From positions 1 through 14,148 of the forward strand of contig CAWUKT010000125.1 in NCBI GenBank assembly GCA_963923035.1: a stretch of 14,148 bases of DNA. Reading direction: 5' to 3'. The notes beneath the pieces are model-generated. The model worked only from the letters and a program-made list of their open reading frames with translations. It did no database searches and had not been told where the DNA came from. A program made the translations under genes and the position numbers. The number at the start of each line of letters is the position of its first letter. Position 1 is the first letter of the stretch. Of the stretch, positions 5,501 to 11,931 are shown piece after piece. This DNA comes from CAWUKT01 sp963923035 (GTDB lineage: Bacteria; Bacteroidota; Bacteroidia; J057; JADKCL01).

Positions 5501-7967
5501 CGACCACAACCCGGGCACCTCCACTGGCCATTATGTTTATACCGAAGCCTCCAACGGGTGTACCCAGGAAGAGGCCCATTTGATCAGTCCTTGCCTGGAT
5601 TTGACCGGGAACATTGCGCCGGAATTCACTTTCTGGTACCACATGGAGGGAGATGATGTGGGGGATTTGCATGTGGATGTGAATGTAAACGGGACCTGGA
5701 CCTTGAATGTCGTGCCGGCGATTTCGGGAAGTCAGGGGATCAATTGGTTGATGCAGACCGTGGACCTCACGCCTTATATCGGCAATGTGATCAATATCCG
5801 GTTGAGGGGCGTCACGGGCACGGGATGGAGTTCGGATATCGCTCTGGACAATTTCAACCTTCGTGAAACGTCCACGCTTCCCAACAATGCTGCCGTTTGT
5901 GCGAACCAGAATACGACTTTCTTCGCTGGAAATGCCGCGGCTGGAGCCACTTACCAGTGGTTCTTCAGCTCGAATATGGGCACGACCTTTAACCCCGTCC
6001 CAAATTCTGCTCCCTATTCTGGCACCACCACTGCCACCCTGAGCGTCAACAATCCCGGGGCTGGATTGGACGGCAACCTCTACTACTGCCTGATCAACAA
6101 TTCCCACGCCACCGATACCGCAGCACTGACTGTCAATGCGATCCCCAATGCCAATGCCGGACCCAGCGTGACCATTTGCCAGGGAAGTTCGACGACCCTG
6201 AGCGCATCTGGGGGAACGAGCTACTCATGGAATCAGGGTTTGGGCAGCGGGGCAAATAAAACCGTCTCGCCGTCCACGACGACGACCTATACCGTCACAG
6301 TGACGGATGGCTCCAATTGTTCCGCCACCGATCAGGTCACGGTGACCGTGGTCCCACTGCCAACCGCCAGCTTCAGCGGGCTTGCCAGTACCTATTGCTC
6401 GAATGCCTCCACCGCGACCCTCACCGGTTCACCTGCGGGCGGAACCTTTACGGGCCCAGGTATTTCGGGCTCGGCGTTCAACCCAGCGACGGCCGGAGTG
6501 GGCACCCACACGGTGACCTATACCTATACGGACCCGGCCGGCTGTGTCGGCACCTCGCAATTGACCACCACGGTGAGCAATGTTCCTGTGGCCAACGCGG
6601 GCAGCAACGTGACCATTTGCCAGGGAAGCTCGACCACCTTGAGCGCCTCGGGCGGCAATGCCTATTCCTGGGACCATGGCTTGGGCAACGGCGCGAACCA
6701 CACCGTCTCGCCGACCACGACCACGACCTATACCGTCACAGTGACGAATGGCACCAACTGTTCCAGCACCGACCAGGTAACGGTGACCGTGGTTCCCCCG
6801 CCCACCGTGAGCTTCAGCGGCCTCGCCAATACGTACTGTACCAATGCCTCCACGGTTACCCTCACGGGATCGCCCGCCGGGGGGACGTTCACCGGGCCCG
6901 GCGTTTCCGGCTCCGTGTTCAATCCGGCGACCGCCGGAGCTGGCACCCACACGGTGACCTATACCTATATGGACCCGACCGGCTGCATGGGCACTTCCCA
7001 ATTGACGACCACGGTGAGCAATACCCCCGTCGCCAATGCCGGGAACAATGTGACCATTTGCGAAGGGAGTTCGGCAACCTTGAGTGCTTCGGGGGGCAAT
7101 ACCTACTCCTGGGACCAGGGTTTGGGCAACGGCGCGACCCATACCGTTTCGCCGACCACGACCACGACCTATACCGTCACCGTGACCAATGGCGCCAACT
7201 GCTCCAGCACCGATCAGGTTACTGTAACCGTTGCTCCGCTCCCAACAGTGAGCTTCAGCGGCCTAGCCCAATCGTTGTGTGAGAATGAAGCTGCGGTTGG
7301 ATTGACCGGATCTCCCCTGGGCGGGACTTTCTCTGGGCCGGGCGTTTCTGGATCTTCCTTTGATCCCGCCGCCGCTGGCACGGGTACCCACACCATCACC
7401 TATTCCTTTACGGATGGCAATGGCTGTTCCAATACGTCGGACGTCACCACGACTGTCAATGCCATTCCGGCCGTTTCGTTCGTGGGCCTGGATACATTCT
7501 ACTGCAATACCGCTGGCACCTCGACCCTGAACGGTTCACCCAGCGGCGGCACCTTTTCCGGCCCTGGGATTACCGGCAATGCATTTGACCCTGTCGCAGC
7601 CGGCACAGGAACTCATTCCATTACCTATACCTACACCGACAACAACGGATGTACCAACCAATCGATCATCACCACCAACGTCGACGTTTGCGCTGGTGTC
7701 GGTACGCAATTGCTCTCCGATTTGGTGCTCTATCCGAGCCCCAGTGATGGCGTTTGCTACCTCCAATTGCCGGAGGACCTGTCCTTCAATGCCGTGGAGG
7801 TGAAGGTTTGGGATACTTATGGAAAGCAGGTCTTCCAGCTGGACGCCGAGGCACCAGCCGGTGAGAAGCTGCGTTTCGACCTTTCTGGACTCGCTCGCGG
7901 GGCCTACCATTTTGAAATCAAGGTTCCCGGTTATCCGGTCCAGTTCAGGAACCTGATCTTGCAGTAG
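2547..7967 (+). CDS. T9SS-exported multidomain subtilisin-like (S8) serine protease with tandem repeats
   Basis: The protein has 1806 residues. A signal peptide spans 1-22 (cleavage at LPA/QQ), followed by a prodomain-like region at about 23-205. The S8 catalytic domain (about 210-505) has D240 in ADDG, H265 in SHGDMTAG, oxyanion N355 in SAGN and nucleophile S435 in GTSAAAP. A jelly-roll/P-domain-like module (506-630, with LVNDLNMTL) resembles that of KP-43-type proteases. Then come an Ig-like domain (631-722), fn3-like (724-805), CARDB-like (810-921), MAM-like adhesion domain (about 925-1105) and another Ig-like domain (1107-1198). Three 147-residue repeats (1199-1639), half a repeat (1640 to about 1715) and a type A T9SS sorting domain (about 1718-1806, LYPSPSDG to FRNLILQ) complete it. 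It should be released or anchored at the cell surface and degrade or bind extracellular proteins. I chose the ATG at 2547 because the signal peptide starts there; a TTG at 2505 is in frame. A strong terminator follows. Confidence 0.95.
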   Translation: MKGLFSTILLGICLVTCTTLPAQQSYDLLLKNERISLPENAATFAQEFAPRAWEGRFYLIVQFDRVPDQQEQEQLKAQDIRLLGYLPKNAYIASFPVGFDLAQLLPLGARAFLSPDPRVKLAQDLYQLRIPDHAREGDRVKLMVKPYNDVDPQSARRWLAQRFELEGDLAEPRLIRLVGTTAELSVLKDIPFIEFIQATPPPPTKDDFEGRSLHRSNAINTDYGAGRQYDGSGIVLGLADDGPVGPHIDFTGRMTQLTTSGSGSHGDMTAGILCGAGNRDPWIQGHASGADMYYWQINGYPHVLDAVNHYNNFGMTITSTSFSQGSGGVYNSTTQLIDEQVYDNPELMHVFSAGNAGTSNHGYGAGSGWGNITGGRKAGKSVIACGNLNDSDALENSSSRGPAADGRIKPDICANGAGQLSTAANNTTQTGGGTSAAAPSVAGCIGQLYHAYKDLNGGNDPESPLIKACILNTAEDLGRPGPDFEHGWGRINALRAVRVLENNTYTSGVISQGQTNTHTFSVPAGTHEVRAMVYWLDVEGNPSAQFSLVNDLNMTLTNHSNQTFDPWVLDHTPDANLLSDNAVRGRDSVNNMEQVTLTNPAAGTYTVTVDGFAVPQGPQRYYVVWESRATGVELTYPIGGEGFDPSDTQKIRWDAHGPVGTFTLEYSTNNGASWTMISSNVNNSRRYFNWNVPNIVTGQALIRVSNNGSSSQSHVPFTIVDRTTNISVDFACPDSIGLSWATVSGAIGYEVTGLGSKYMDSVTTVTGTSAVIYGFNPSNTNWFSVAALTPNNGKGRRANAISHQGITNCTIAFDMSAGNVTSPLPGGASLCSAGGLVPVTINFNNDIGPSATNIPVSYSINNGPPVNEIIPGPIGSGQSLTYTFTQQANLSASGTYNFAIWVDLGVDGNSWNDTVYVTKEVGSVFNLPLADDFESYNNCGTSSNCGTTICPLGNGWTNAVNGTEDDIDWRVDEGGTPSNGTGPSVDHNPGTSTGHYVYTEASNGCTQEEAHLISPCLDLTGNIAPEFTFWYHMEGDDVGDLHVDVNVNGTWTLNVVPAISGSQGINWLMQTVDLTPYIGNVINIRLRGVTGTGWSSDIALDNFNLRETSTLPNNAAVCANQNTTFFAGNAAAGATYQWFFSSNMGTTFNPVPNSAPYSGTTTATLSVNNPGAGLDGNLYYCLINNSHATDTAALTVNAIPNANAGPSVTICQGSSTTLSASGGTSYSWNQGLGSGANKTVSPSTTTTYTVTVTDGSNCSATDQVTVTVVPLPTASFSGLASTYCSNASTATLTGSPAGGTFTGPGISGSAFNPATAGVGTHTVTYTYTDPAGCVGTSQLTTTVSNVPVANAGSNVTICQGSSTTLSASGGNAYSWDHGLGNGANHTVSPTTTTTYTVTVTNGTNCSSTDQVTVTVVPPPTVSFSGLANTYCTNASTVTLTGSPAGGTFTGPGVSGSVFNPATAGAGTHTVTYTYMDPTGCMGTSQLTTTVSNTPVANAGNNVTICEGSSATLSASGGNTYSWDQGLGNGATHTVSPTTTTTYTVTVTNGANCSSTDQVTVTVAPLPTVSFSGLAQSLCENEAAVGLTGSPLGGTFSGPGVSGSSFDPAAAGTGTHTITYSFTDGNGCSNTSDVTTTVNAIPAVSFVGLDTFYCNTAGTSTLNGSPSGGTFSGPGITGNAFDPVAAGTGTHSITYTYTDNNGCTNQSIITTNVDVCAGVGTQLLSDLVLYPSPSDGVCYLQLPEDLSFNAVEVKVWDTYGKQVFQLDAEAPAGEKLRFDLSGLARGAYHFEIKVPGYPVQFRNLILQ
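6141..7463 (+). repeat. Three tandem 441-bp in-frame repeats encoding 147-residue Ig/PKD-like units
   Basis: The units are 6141-6581, 6582-7022 and 7023-7463, all exactly 441 bp, anchored by the recurrent VTICxGSS codons at about 6168, 6609 and 7050. Each unit has two halves. The first contains LSASGG, a YSW box, and TTTTYTVTVT; the second contains SFSGLA, TLTGSP, GGTF and GPG motifs followed by GTHT. A second-half-only copy follows at 7464 to about 7690. Units 1 and 2 look most alike and unit 3 has diverged more in its second half. Such stalk-like repeats in Bacteroidota surface proteins probably hold the catalytic part away from the cell, and their copy number can change by recombination. 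Confidence 0.9.
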
Positions 7968-7992
7968 GGGATGCCTCTGCTGGTTGTTTTGG

Positions 7993-8024
7993 AAAAGAGC
8001 CTCGGTTTGTGCCGGGGCTTTTTT
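7993..8024 (+). terminator. Strong intrinsic terminator of the S8 protease gene
   Basis: Bases 7993-8005 (AAAAGAGCCTCGG) pair with 8012-8024 (CCGGGGCTTTTTT) over 13 positions, two of them G-U, around a 6-base loop. The 3' arm ends in six T. It lies 25 bases after the protease stop codon and separates that gene from the S9 peptidase transcription unit. Confidence 0.85.
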
Positions 8025-8199
8025 CTTGGCTTCTCAGTGCGATAGTTGGGTTGGAGGAGGAAATAGAAGAGGTGGGAAAAAGGAAAGAGGATTGTTCCAA
8101 ACGTTCCCCATTTCCCTTCCACCCCACAAAAACCCAGGATCGTCGCCCAAAGAATGTAAATCCTGACCCGATTTGTCCCCATTCATTTGAGACTCTATG

Positions 8200-8207
8200 T
8201 ATCTTTA
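8200..8207 (+). promoter_or_regulatory. Candidate Bacteroidota -7 promoter element before the S9 peptidase
   Basis: TATCTTTA matches TAnnTTTG at five of six fixed positions and ends three bases before the ATG at 8211, which would give a leaderless or nearly leaderless transcript. A TTTG about 24 bases upstream is somewhat too far for the usual -33 element, so support is modest. Confidence 0.3.
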
Positions 8208-8210
8208 GAC

Positions 8211-10661
8211 ATGAATCTCTGGAAAATCCTCACCCTCATCCTCCTTGTTGGGGCTGCCCACAGCGGTTTTGCCCAAAATCAAAGTACTTCCGGTCAAGAA
8301 TGGCAGTCGCCGCCCGAAGAAATCCTGAAGGTCCTGAACGCGCCCAATTTGCCGCAGGTCTATACCTCGCCGACTGGCGAATACCTCTTGCTGCTGGACC
8401 CCATCATTTATCCCTCTCTGGAAGAAATGGCCGGTCCCATGCACAAGCTGGCCGGGATGCGGGTCGACCCCAGGACGAATTACTACCATGGTCGGCATGG
8501 CTCCGTGGGTCCCCGGCTGGTTCGGATCGAAGATGGCAAGACCACCGAGCTGGACTTCCCCAATGACAAAGAGGTCGTGGGCGTGCGTTGGACGGTTGAT
8601 GGACAACAATTCGCGATGATGGTCAAGTATTCCGACCACATCGGTCTCTGGACGGGAAATGTGCAGGGGGAAATGAAGCGGATGAAAGACATTGCCATCA
8701 ACCCGCTCATCGCGAGCGGGGTCAATTGGATGCCGGATCAGAAACGGCTCTTGATCCGCCGCATCCCTGACCGTGGCCCGACCCCGGCAGCCCCGGCAAT
8801 CCCCGCCGGTCCCAAGGTTGTTGAAGGAATCGGAGCCTCGGCCCGTTCCACCTACGAGGCCCGGAACCTGTTGGAGACCGTGCACGACGACCAACTCTTC
8901 GAATACTACGGCACCTGTGAGATGGTGGTGCTGGATCCCCAAACGGGAGCAACGCAAGTCCTGGGCCCGCCCGCCGTTTATGGTTCGACTTCTTTTTCTC
9001 CCGACGGCAAATACATCCTGACCCAATATATGAAAGGCCCCTGGTCACACGAGGTCGCGTATTGGCGGTTTGGAAAAGAGATTGAGGTTTGGGACACCGA
9101 CGGAAAAAAAGTGGCCACAATCGCTTCCTTGCCCTTGGCGGATGCAGTGCCGGTTCAAGGCGTGCCGGAAGGGCCCCGTTCGGTATCGTGGCAACCGACC
9201 GCTCCCCATACCCTCTTCTGGATCGAGGCCCTCGACGGAGGAAATCCCACCGCCAAGGTGGAGCATCGGGACCGCCTGATGTCGCTGGAGGCTCCCTTTA
9301 GTGGCGAAGCCAAAGAGGTGTTCAAGGCCGAACACCGCATCCTCAGTTTCGGATCGTGGTTCCAGGAAGGCAGCCAATTGTTGCTGTACCAGCGGGAACG
9401 GATCAAGCGCCGCCGCTACGCCTGGATTCTGGACATTGAAAAAGGAACTTCCCGGAAGTGGTTTGATCTGGATGAAGCCGATCGCTACAATGCCCCCGGT
9501 TATCCGCTTTTTGAGGCGATGGACAATGGCTATTACGTGTTGCGGGAACGGGATGGTGCCCTTTATTTCCGGGGAGCCGGAGGGACCAACGATGGCGACC
9601 GTCCTTTTCTGGACCTGCGCCCGCTGGATTCCGACCAGGCCACCCGCTTGTTCCGTTGCGACCCGGAACGGTATGAAAGTTTCATTGCCTTCGCCGGGGA
9701 CGAAGATCAATTTGTCCTCCGTTCCGAATCTCCCACCGATGTGCCCAACTACTACCTGGCGACCATTGGCAAGAAAATCAAGAAGCCGACCGAGGGAGAA
9801 GGAACCCGCGTGATTTCTACGACGCCGATTACCCAGTTCGAAGATCCGACCCCGCAATTGCGGCAGATTGAAAAGCGCCTCGTTCGCTACGAGCGCAAGG
9901 ACGGAGTGCCGCTGAGCTTCCAGCTGCACCTGCCTCCCGGCTATAAAGAAGGCACCCGCCTCCCTACGGTCGTGTATGCTTATCCGTTGGAATATTCAGG
10001 GGCGGCCATGGCCGGCCAGGTCCGCGGCTCGACCCGCCGCTTCATGCGCATTTATGGTGCCTCTCACCTTTATTTCTTGCTCCAGGGTTATGCCGTGCTC
10101 GACCAGACCGCCATGCCCATGGTTGGCGACCCCGAAACCACTTACAATACCTTTGTCGAACAATTGGTGGACGACGCCGAGGCGGCGGTCAACAAGGCCG
10201 TGGAAATGGGCGTGGCCGATCCGGACCGGATCGGGATCATCGGGCACAGCCACGGCGGCTTGATGGTGGCCAATTTGTTGGCCCATACCGATCTTTTCCG
10301 GGCGGGAATCGCCCGCAGTGGCTCCTACAACAAGACCACCCAGCCCTTTGGCTTCCAATCCGAGCGCCGCTCCTTGTTTGACGCCCGCGATGTCTATATC
10401 CAGGTTTCCCCCACCTTTTTCGCCGACAAAGTCAACGAACCTGTACTCATCATCCACGGCGACGACGACGGCAACCCCGGCACCCTGACCTTCCAGTCCG
10501 AAGTCTTCTACGAAGCGGTCCGGGGCTCTGGTGGCACCGCGCGTTTGGTCCTGCTTCCCTACGAAGACCACGGCTATCGGGCCCACGAGACGATTGAACA
10601 TGTTCTCTGGGAGCAGATGCGGTGGTTTGACCAGTACGTGAAGAATCCGCCGCAGGAATAG
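8211..10661 (+). CDS. Secreted S9 family peptidase, glutamyl endopeptidase-like (S9D)
   Basis: The protein has 816 residues. A signal peptide covers 1-21 (cleavage at GFA/QN), so the enzyme should work in the periplasm or outside the cell. The N-terminal two thirds contain beta-propeller-like repeats typical of prolyl-oligopeptidase relatives. The C-terminal alpha/beta-hydrolase domain (about 565-812) holds nucleophile S680 in GHSHGG, D753 in HGDDDGNPGT and H787 in EDHGY, a complete triad. The signatures GIARSGSYN, PFGFQ and NPGTLTFQS recall plant chloroplast glutamyl endopeptidase CGEP, which defines subfamily S9D. That predicts cleavage of peptides or unfolded proteins after glutamate, but the specificity is inferred. 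I chose the ATG at 8211 because it opens the signal peptide; a TTG at 8187 is in frame. It is the same strand as the S8 protease but separated from it by a terminator, and is followed by a weaker one. An acyl-peptide hydrolase-like activity is the main alternative. Confidence 0.92.
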   Translation: MNLWKILTLILLVGAAHSGFAQNQSTSGQEWQSPPEEILKVLNAPNLPQVYTSPTGEYLLLLDPIIYPSLEEMAGPMHKLAGMRVDPRTNYYHGRHGSVGPRLVRIEDGKTTELDFPNDKEVVGVRWTVDGQQFAMMVKYSDHIGLWTGNVQGEMKRMKDIAINPLIASGVNWMPDQKRLLIRRIPDRGPTPAAPAIPAGPKVVEGIGASARSTYEARNLLETVHDDQLFEYYGTCEMVVLDPQTGATQVLGPPAVYGSTSFSPDGKYILTQYMKGPWSHEVAYWRFGKEIEVWDTDGKKVATIASLPLADAVPVQGVPEGPRSVSWQPTAPHTLFWIEALDGGNPTAKVEHRDRLMSLEAPFSGEAKEVFKAEHRILSFGSWFQEGSQLLLYQRERIKRRRYAWILDIEKGTSRKWFDLDEADRYNAPGYPLFEAMDNGYYVLRERDGALYFRGAGGTNDGDRPFLDLRPLDSDQATRLFRCDPERYESFIAFAGDEDQFVLRSESPTDVPNYYLATIGKKIKKPTEGEGTRVISTTPITQFEDPTPQLRQIEKRLVRYERKDGVPLSFQLHLPPGYKEGTRLPTVVYAYPLEYSGAAMAGQVRGSTRRFMRIYGASHLYFLLQGYAVLDQTAMPMVGDPETTYNTFVEQLVDDAEAAVNKAVEMGVADPDRIGIIGHSHGGLMVANLLAHTDLFRAGIARSGSYNKTTQPFGFQSERRSLFDARDVYIQVSPTFFADKVNEPVLIIHGDDDGNPGTLTFQSEVFYEAVRGSGGTARLVLLPYEDHGYRAHETIEHVLWEQMRWFDQYVKNPPQE

Positions 10662-10670
10662 GTTGAATGG

Positions 10671-10698
10671 CTGTTCCGGGGATGGAGCAGGCGTTTTT
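10671..10698 (+). terminator. Probable intrinsic terminator of the S9 peptidase gene
   Basis: CTGTTCC (10671-10677) pairs with GGAGCAG (10684-10690) through seven positions including one G-U, with a 6-base loop, followed by GCG and five T. It starts ten bases after the stop codon. The stem is short and the T run is offset by three bases, so it may be weak. Confidence 0.5.
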
Positions 10699-10865
10699 GG
10701 CATGAAATTTCGATTAACCTGTCGATTCGCTCGGGAGCAATCACCGTATGGGTTAATTTACTTCAGTGGAGGGCTGGATCGGGAGGGAAATGCTATCGGA
10801 TTCAAGAAAATGAATCCGTAAATCGGCGGAGGGGAAGCCCCCACGCCCAATACCCTAAATTTCCC

Positions 10866-10873
10866 TACCTTAG
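10866..10873 (+). promoter_or_regulatory. Candidate -7 promoter element before the Crp/Fnr-type regulator
   Basis: TACCTTAG matches the Bacteroidota TAnnTTTG element at five of six fixed positions and lies 32 bases before the ATG at 10906. I do not see a clear TTTG at the expected -33 distance, so this is tentative. Confidence 0.3.
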
Positions 10874-10905
10874 AATCCCAAACCGGCAAATCCCAAGCAG
10901 GTCCC

Positions 10906-11382
10906 ATGAAATTCAAAGAAATACAGGTAAAAAAAGGGGAACTCATTCAGCGCAGTGGAGAGCTGAACACCAAGGTCTACCACGTGAAGGAAGGCTTGTT
11001 GAGAAGCTATGCGATTGACCAGAATGGCAGGGAGAACATCTTCATGTTTGCGCCGGAAGGGTGGATCATTGCCGATACCTGTGGGCCGACGTCGGAAGCC
11101 GCGTTGTTCATTGATGCGCTGGAAGATTCGCGAGTGATCGTCATGGACAAGGACCTCGAACGGGAAAAGGACAATGTGGGACCACTGACCAAACGCTTGA
11201 ATGCGCTCCAAAGTCGGGTCTTGATGCTGATCAGTACCAATGCCATCGAACGGTACGAACATTTCATTGCGACCTATCCCGAAATTGCCCACCGGGTTCC
11301 CCAGCGGATGATCGCCTCCTACATCGGCGTCAATCCGGAAACATTAAGTGCCGCCAAGGCCAAGCACCGAAAGAAGAAATAG
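10906..11382 (+). CDS. Crp/Fnr family transcriptional regulator, short form
   Basis: The protein has 158 residues. Residues 5-82 form a cyclic-nucleotide-binding-like beta-roll (KVYHVKEGLLRSY, then FAPEGWI and ALEDSRV). A dimerisation helix at about 94-112 leads into ERYEHFIATYPE (115-126) and a helix-turn-helix at about 130-152 (RVPQRMIASYIGVNPETLS). The arrangement matches the abundant Bacteroidota Crp relatives, which are usually about 190 residues. This one starts some 25-30 residues late and lacks the usual N-terminal helix; no in-frame ATG upstream would restore it. The recognition helix reads TLSAAKAK where TLSRIRKK is typical, so DNA contacts may differ. The ligand is unknown; residues for cAMP binding are not evident. 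It probably regulates the two genes downstream, with which it may be co-transcribed. The coding assignment is firm, the target is inferred. Confidence 0.9.
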   Translation: MKFKEIQVKKGELIQRSGELNTKVYHVKEGLLRSYAIDQNGRENIFMFAPEGWIIADTCGPTSEAALFIDALEDSRVIVMDKDLEREKDNVGPLTKRLNALQSRVLMLISTNAIERYEHFIATYPEIAHRVPQRMIASYIGVNPETLSAAKAKHRKKK

Positions 11383-11383
11383 G

Positions 11384-11404
11384 GATTTCATTTCTTATGA
11401 AATC
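11384..11404. promoter_or_regulatory. Perfect 8-bp inverted repeat, candidate operator or weak hairpin
   Basis: GATTTCAT (11384-11391) and ATGAAATC (11397-11404) are exact reverse complements separated by five bases, starting two bases after the regulator's stop codon and 69 bases before the next gene. There is no T run on either side that would make a good terminator. Dyad symmetry of this size is compatible with binding of a dimeric regulator such as the Crp-like protein encoded just upstream, but that link is inference. Confidence 0.4.
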
Positions 11405-11472
11405 ATAATGCAATGCTGTTTGCAGCTCCCGAAATTGACAGGACATCAAGTACCATTCAATTACGTCGCATT

Positions 11473-11931
11473 ATGAAACATCCTCTGTTACTGAAAATTG
11501 CCGCCGTCCTTTGGTTCCTTTGGGGAGCGGTGCACGTTTTCGCGGGCGTTATGACCGACAGTTTCATCCTCAACGGCGACATCGCCGGAGCCGTGAGCGG
11601 CATCGCAGATGCCGTCGACCCGAGTACCCTCCAGGGCAATTACCCGGCGGCTGCCGGAGCGGTCATCGGCCAACACGGATTCAACTTGCTTTGGATCGGA
11701 CTCACGACCTTGATCTGTTCCTATTTTGTTTGGAAGGGAAACAAAAATGCCATTTTCCTCGCGGCCATCACCGGCGGCCTCGCTGATTTGGGATATTTTC
11801 TGTTCATGGACTTGGGGGGCTATGTCCACTTCATGCCCGGAACCCTCATGACCCTGGTTTCCTCGGCCGCCATCATCCTGAGTTTTACGGCCTATTTCCA
11901 GAGCAAGAAACAGGCTGAAAGTGCGGCGTAG
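11473..11931 (+). CDS. Four-helix integral membrane protein of unknown function
   Basis: The 152-residue protein has four likely transmembrane helices at about 7-27, 68-87, 92-112 and 121-142, with a soluble loop of about 40 residues between the first two. The start at 11473 places MKHPLLLKIAAVLWFLWG at the N terminus. An upstream in-frame ATG at 11413 would add 20 polar residues, which is less natural for this kind of protein. I recognise no catalytic motif or named family; several histidines near membrane faces (H21, H68, H119) are notable but not diagnostic. The gene lies 90 bp after the Crp/Fnr-type regulator, across an inverted repeat, and overlaps the outer-membrane barrel gene by 11 bp. 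The three probably form one unit in which the regulator controls envelope proteins. Confidence 0.85.
   Translation: MKHPLLLKIAAVLWFLWGAVHVFAGVMTDSFILNGDIAGAVSGIADAVDPSTLQGNYPAAAGAVIGQHGFNLLWIGLTTLICSYFVWKGNKNAIFLAAITGGLADLGYFLFMDLGGYVHFMPGTLMTLVSSAAIILSFTAYFQSKKQAESAA

Noticed and set aside
6293..6307. Palindrome CCGTCAC-A-GTGACGG inside the first repeat
   Set aside because: It arises from codons for the T-V-T-V-T run and is degraded in the other repeat units, so it is not a conserved site.
6317..7282. Long plus-strand 321-codon frame inside the repeat region, and several long minus-strand frames in the GC-rich genes
   Set aside because: They are out-of-frame shadows of the repeat-rich protease and of the S9 gene, with histidine/arginine-rich or otherwise unnatural composition typical of GC-rich DNA.
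8187..8210. TTG-initiated extension of the S9 peptidase
   Set aside because: The ATG at 8211 starts a standard signal peptide; the extension adds eight residues with no function.
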